6,528 nt of DNA, from the NCBI GenBank assembly GCA_015767355.1, contig JADWMH010000118.1:1-6528 (forward strand), written 5' to 3'. Below, one piece after another: positions 5,442 to 6,528 of this stretch. The translations under genes and the position numbers were made by a program. Every line of letters starts with the position of its first letter. Position 1 is the stretch's first letter. Under the pieces are notes generated by a model, which worked only from the letters and a program-made list of their open reading frames with translations, ran no database searches and was not told where the DNA came from. The stretch is from Gammaproteobacteria bacterium. GTDB taxonomy: Bacteria; Pseudomonadota; Gammaproteobacteria; Chromatiales; Chromatiaceae.

Positions 5442-6404
5442 ATGAGTGATACAAAAGCACAAAGTCTGGTTGCAGACGAAATGATCAAGGTCAACGAGTT
5501 CATCCTGAGTCAACTGCACTCGGATATCGTTCTGATCAACCAGATCGGCCACCATATTATCAATGGCGGTGGCAAGCGTCTGCGACCGATGCTGGTATTG
5601 ATCGCTGCAAAGGCTGTCGGTTATCAGGGCGGCAAACACATCGATATCGCGGCCATCATCGAATTCATCCATACCGCAACCCTGCTGCATGACGATGTAA
5701 TCGACCATTCTGACCTGCGCCGCAACCAGGAGACCGCCAACGCCGTATGGGGCAATGCAGTCAGCGTCCTGGTTGGAGATTTTCTCTATTCACGCGCCTT
5801 CGAGATGATGGTCTCCGTTCAGCAAATGCGCGTCATGGATATCCTCTCGCATGCAACCAACCGCATTGCCGAAGGTGAAGTACTGCAGCTGATGAACTGC
5901 AACGACCCGGACATCACTGAAGAGCAGTATGTCGATGTGATCGTCAGAAAAACAGCGACCCTGTTTGAAGCGGGAACCCGCCTTGCTGCAGTGATTACCG
6001 ATGCCGACACAGAGACTGAGCAGGCGCTTGCAGACTACGGCATGGAGCTTGGCATTGCGTTTCAGATCATCGATGATGCTCTCGACTACAGCGACAATGA
6101 TATTGGAAAAAACATCGGCGACGATCTCGACGAAGGCAAACCCACCCTGCCGCTGATTCGCGCCATGCAAACCGCCCCCGAAGATCAGGCCGCAGTTATC
6201 CGCAACGCCATCGAAAACTGTGGGCGGGAACATATCGAGGCCGTAACACGAGCAATTGAAAGCTCTGATGCAATCGCTTACACTATGCAGATTGCGGTCG
6301 AGCATTCCCAAAAGGCCATCGCGGCTCTGGAGGCTCTGCCGCCTTCACCCTACCGCGACGCACTCGCAGAACTGGCTGAATACTCTGTGCGTCGCGCCAA
6401 CTAA
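5442..6404 (+). CDS. ispB: Long-chain polyprenyl (octaprenyl-type) diphosphate synthase
   Basis: The 320-residue product (E. coli IspB 323) has GGGKRLRP (42–49), the first aspartate-rich motif LLHDDVIDHSDLRR (81–94) with DDVID at 84–88, GEVLQL (145–150), a lysine at 170 and the second aspartate-rich motif QIIDDALDYSDNDIGKNIGD (208–227) with DDALD at 211–215. These bind Mg2+ and the diphosphates. The residue five before the first DDxxD is Ala79, small, as expected where long chains are made. The enzyme adds isopentenyl diphosphate to farnesyl diphosphate to build the quinone side chain; exact length (C40 or other) cannot be read. The ATG at 5442 matches the usual N-terminus (MSDTKAQSLVADEMIKVNEF); a TTG at 5397 would add 15 atypical residues. 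No clear Shine–Dalgarno precedes 5442. It is divergent from ratA, and the tRNA-Pro follows 38 nt after the stop. Confidence 0.95.
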   Translation: MSDTKAQSLVADEMIKVNEFILSQLHSDIVLINQIGHHIINGGGKRLRPMLVLIAAKAVGYQGGKHIDIAAIIEFIHTATLLHDDVIDHSDLRRNQETANAVWGNAVSVLVGDFLYSRAFEMMVSVQQMRVMDILSHATNRIAEGEVLQLMNCNDPDITEEQYVDVIVRKTATLFEAGTRLAAVITDADTETEQALADYGMELGIAFQIIDDALDYSDNDIGKNIGDDLDEGKPTLPLIRAMQTAPEDQAAVIRNAIENCGREHIEAVTRAIESSDAIAYTMQIAVEHSQKAIAALEALPPSPYRDALAELAEYSVRRAN

Positions 6405-6406
6405 AA

Positions 6407-6427
6407 TATCCGGGATCTATCCGGATA
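6407..6427 (+). repeat. Short hairpin between ispB and tRNA-Pro
   Basis: TATCCGG and CCGGATA are perfect 7-nt inverted repeats around a GATCTAT loop, three nt after the ispB stop. No T-run follows, so it is a weak terminator candidate at best. It may instead protect the ispB 3' end or mark processing ahead of the tRNA. Confidence 0.45.
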
Positions 6428-6442
6428 CCATTCCAACACCAT

Positions 6443-6519
6443 CGGGGTGTAGCTCAGCCTGGTAGAGCACTGCCTTCGGGAGGCAGGGGCCGGAGGTTCG
6501 AATCCTCTCACCCCGACCA
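6443..6519 (+). tRNA. tRNA-Pro (anticodon CGG)
   Basis: The 77-nt gene folds as a full cloverleaf. The acceptor CGGGGTG (6443–6449) pairs with CACCCCG (6509–6515). The D arm contains AGCTCAGCCTGGTAGAGC. The anticodon stem CTGCC/GGCAG encloses loop TTCGGGA with anticodon CGG at 6477–6479, reading CCG. The T arm is GGAGG-TTCGAAT-CCTCT with one G·U pair. The discriminator A is followed by a genome-encoded CCA (6517–6519). The sequence closely follows bacterial tRNA-Pro(CGG) with its C1–G72 pair. It may be cotranscribed with ispB. Confidence 0.97.
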
Positions 6520-6528
6520 ATTAATACG

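Noticed and set aside
5238..5708. 156-codon minus-strand frame running over the ispB 5' end and the ratA upstream region
   Set aside because: It overlaps the conserved N-terminus of ispB antisense, overlaps the ratA start, and has no recognisable protein features.
5790..6311. 173-codon minus-strand frame inside ispB
   Set aside because: It is fully antisense to conserved ispB sequence, Cys/His/Phe-rich with no known motif, and has no ribosome site I can support.
6407..6427. Intrinsic terminator after ispB
   Set aside because: There is a 7-bp stem, but it is followed by CCATTCCAACACC rather than a T-tract, so it was kept only as a hairpin.

Overview
The window looks like chromosome from a gammaproteobacterium. 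The evidence is protein-level: a Pqi lipid-transport locus, a RatA–RnfH pair, a Ppx-type exopolyphosphatase with the HD-like C-terminal half known from E. coli Ppx, a long-chain polyprenyl diphosphate synthase of the IspB type, and a tRNA-Pro(CGG) with encoded CCA. The spacers are full of short palindromic repeats, as is common in environmental and symbiotic gammaproteobacteria such as sulfur oxidisers. That narrower placement is only an impression.

Layout. 1–2592 (+) is the end of a pqiA-like gene, a complete pqiB (three MCE domains) and a pqiC-like lipoprotein gene, probably one operon for lipid movement between the inner and outer membranes. 2593–2987 is a 395-nt convergent spacer made almost entirely of nested inverted repeats, with no gene. 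2988–5251 (-) is a tightly packed run read ratA → rnfH → ppx: ratA and rnfH overlap by 11 nt, and rnfH and ppx are 1 nt apart. 5252–5441 is a divergent promoter region. 5442–6404 (+) is ispB, followed by a small hairpin and tRNA-Pro at 6443–6519.

Function. The pqi genes serve envelope lipid homeostasis. ispB supplies the quinone side chain, and ratA encodes a START/Coq10-like protein whose relatives are linked to quinone function, so the divergent ratA/ispB pair may have a shared respiratory theme (inference). ppx degrades polyphosphate and is probably translated by coupling to rnfH.

The most interesting parts are not the genes but the repeats. (1) The pqiB–pqiC junction, including the start-codon region, is present twice, exactly 186 nt (62 codons) apart, around a GCAAAGAC palindrome. 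The downstream copy has ATA where the upstream copy has ATG, so pqiC appears to have had an in-frame insertion in front of its signal peptide. (2) The pqiC/ppx spacer holds a MITE-like 282-nt palindrome that seems to sit inside an older palindrome of a different family. I saw no CRISPR array, complete insertion sequence, phage gene or evident new multi-gene system.
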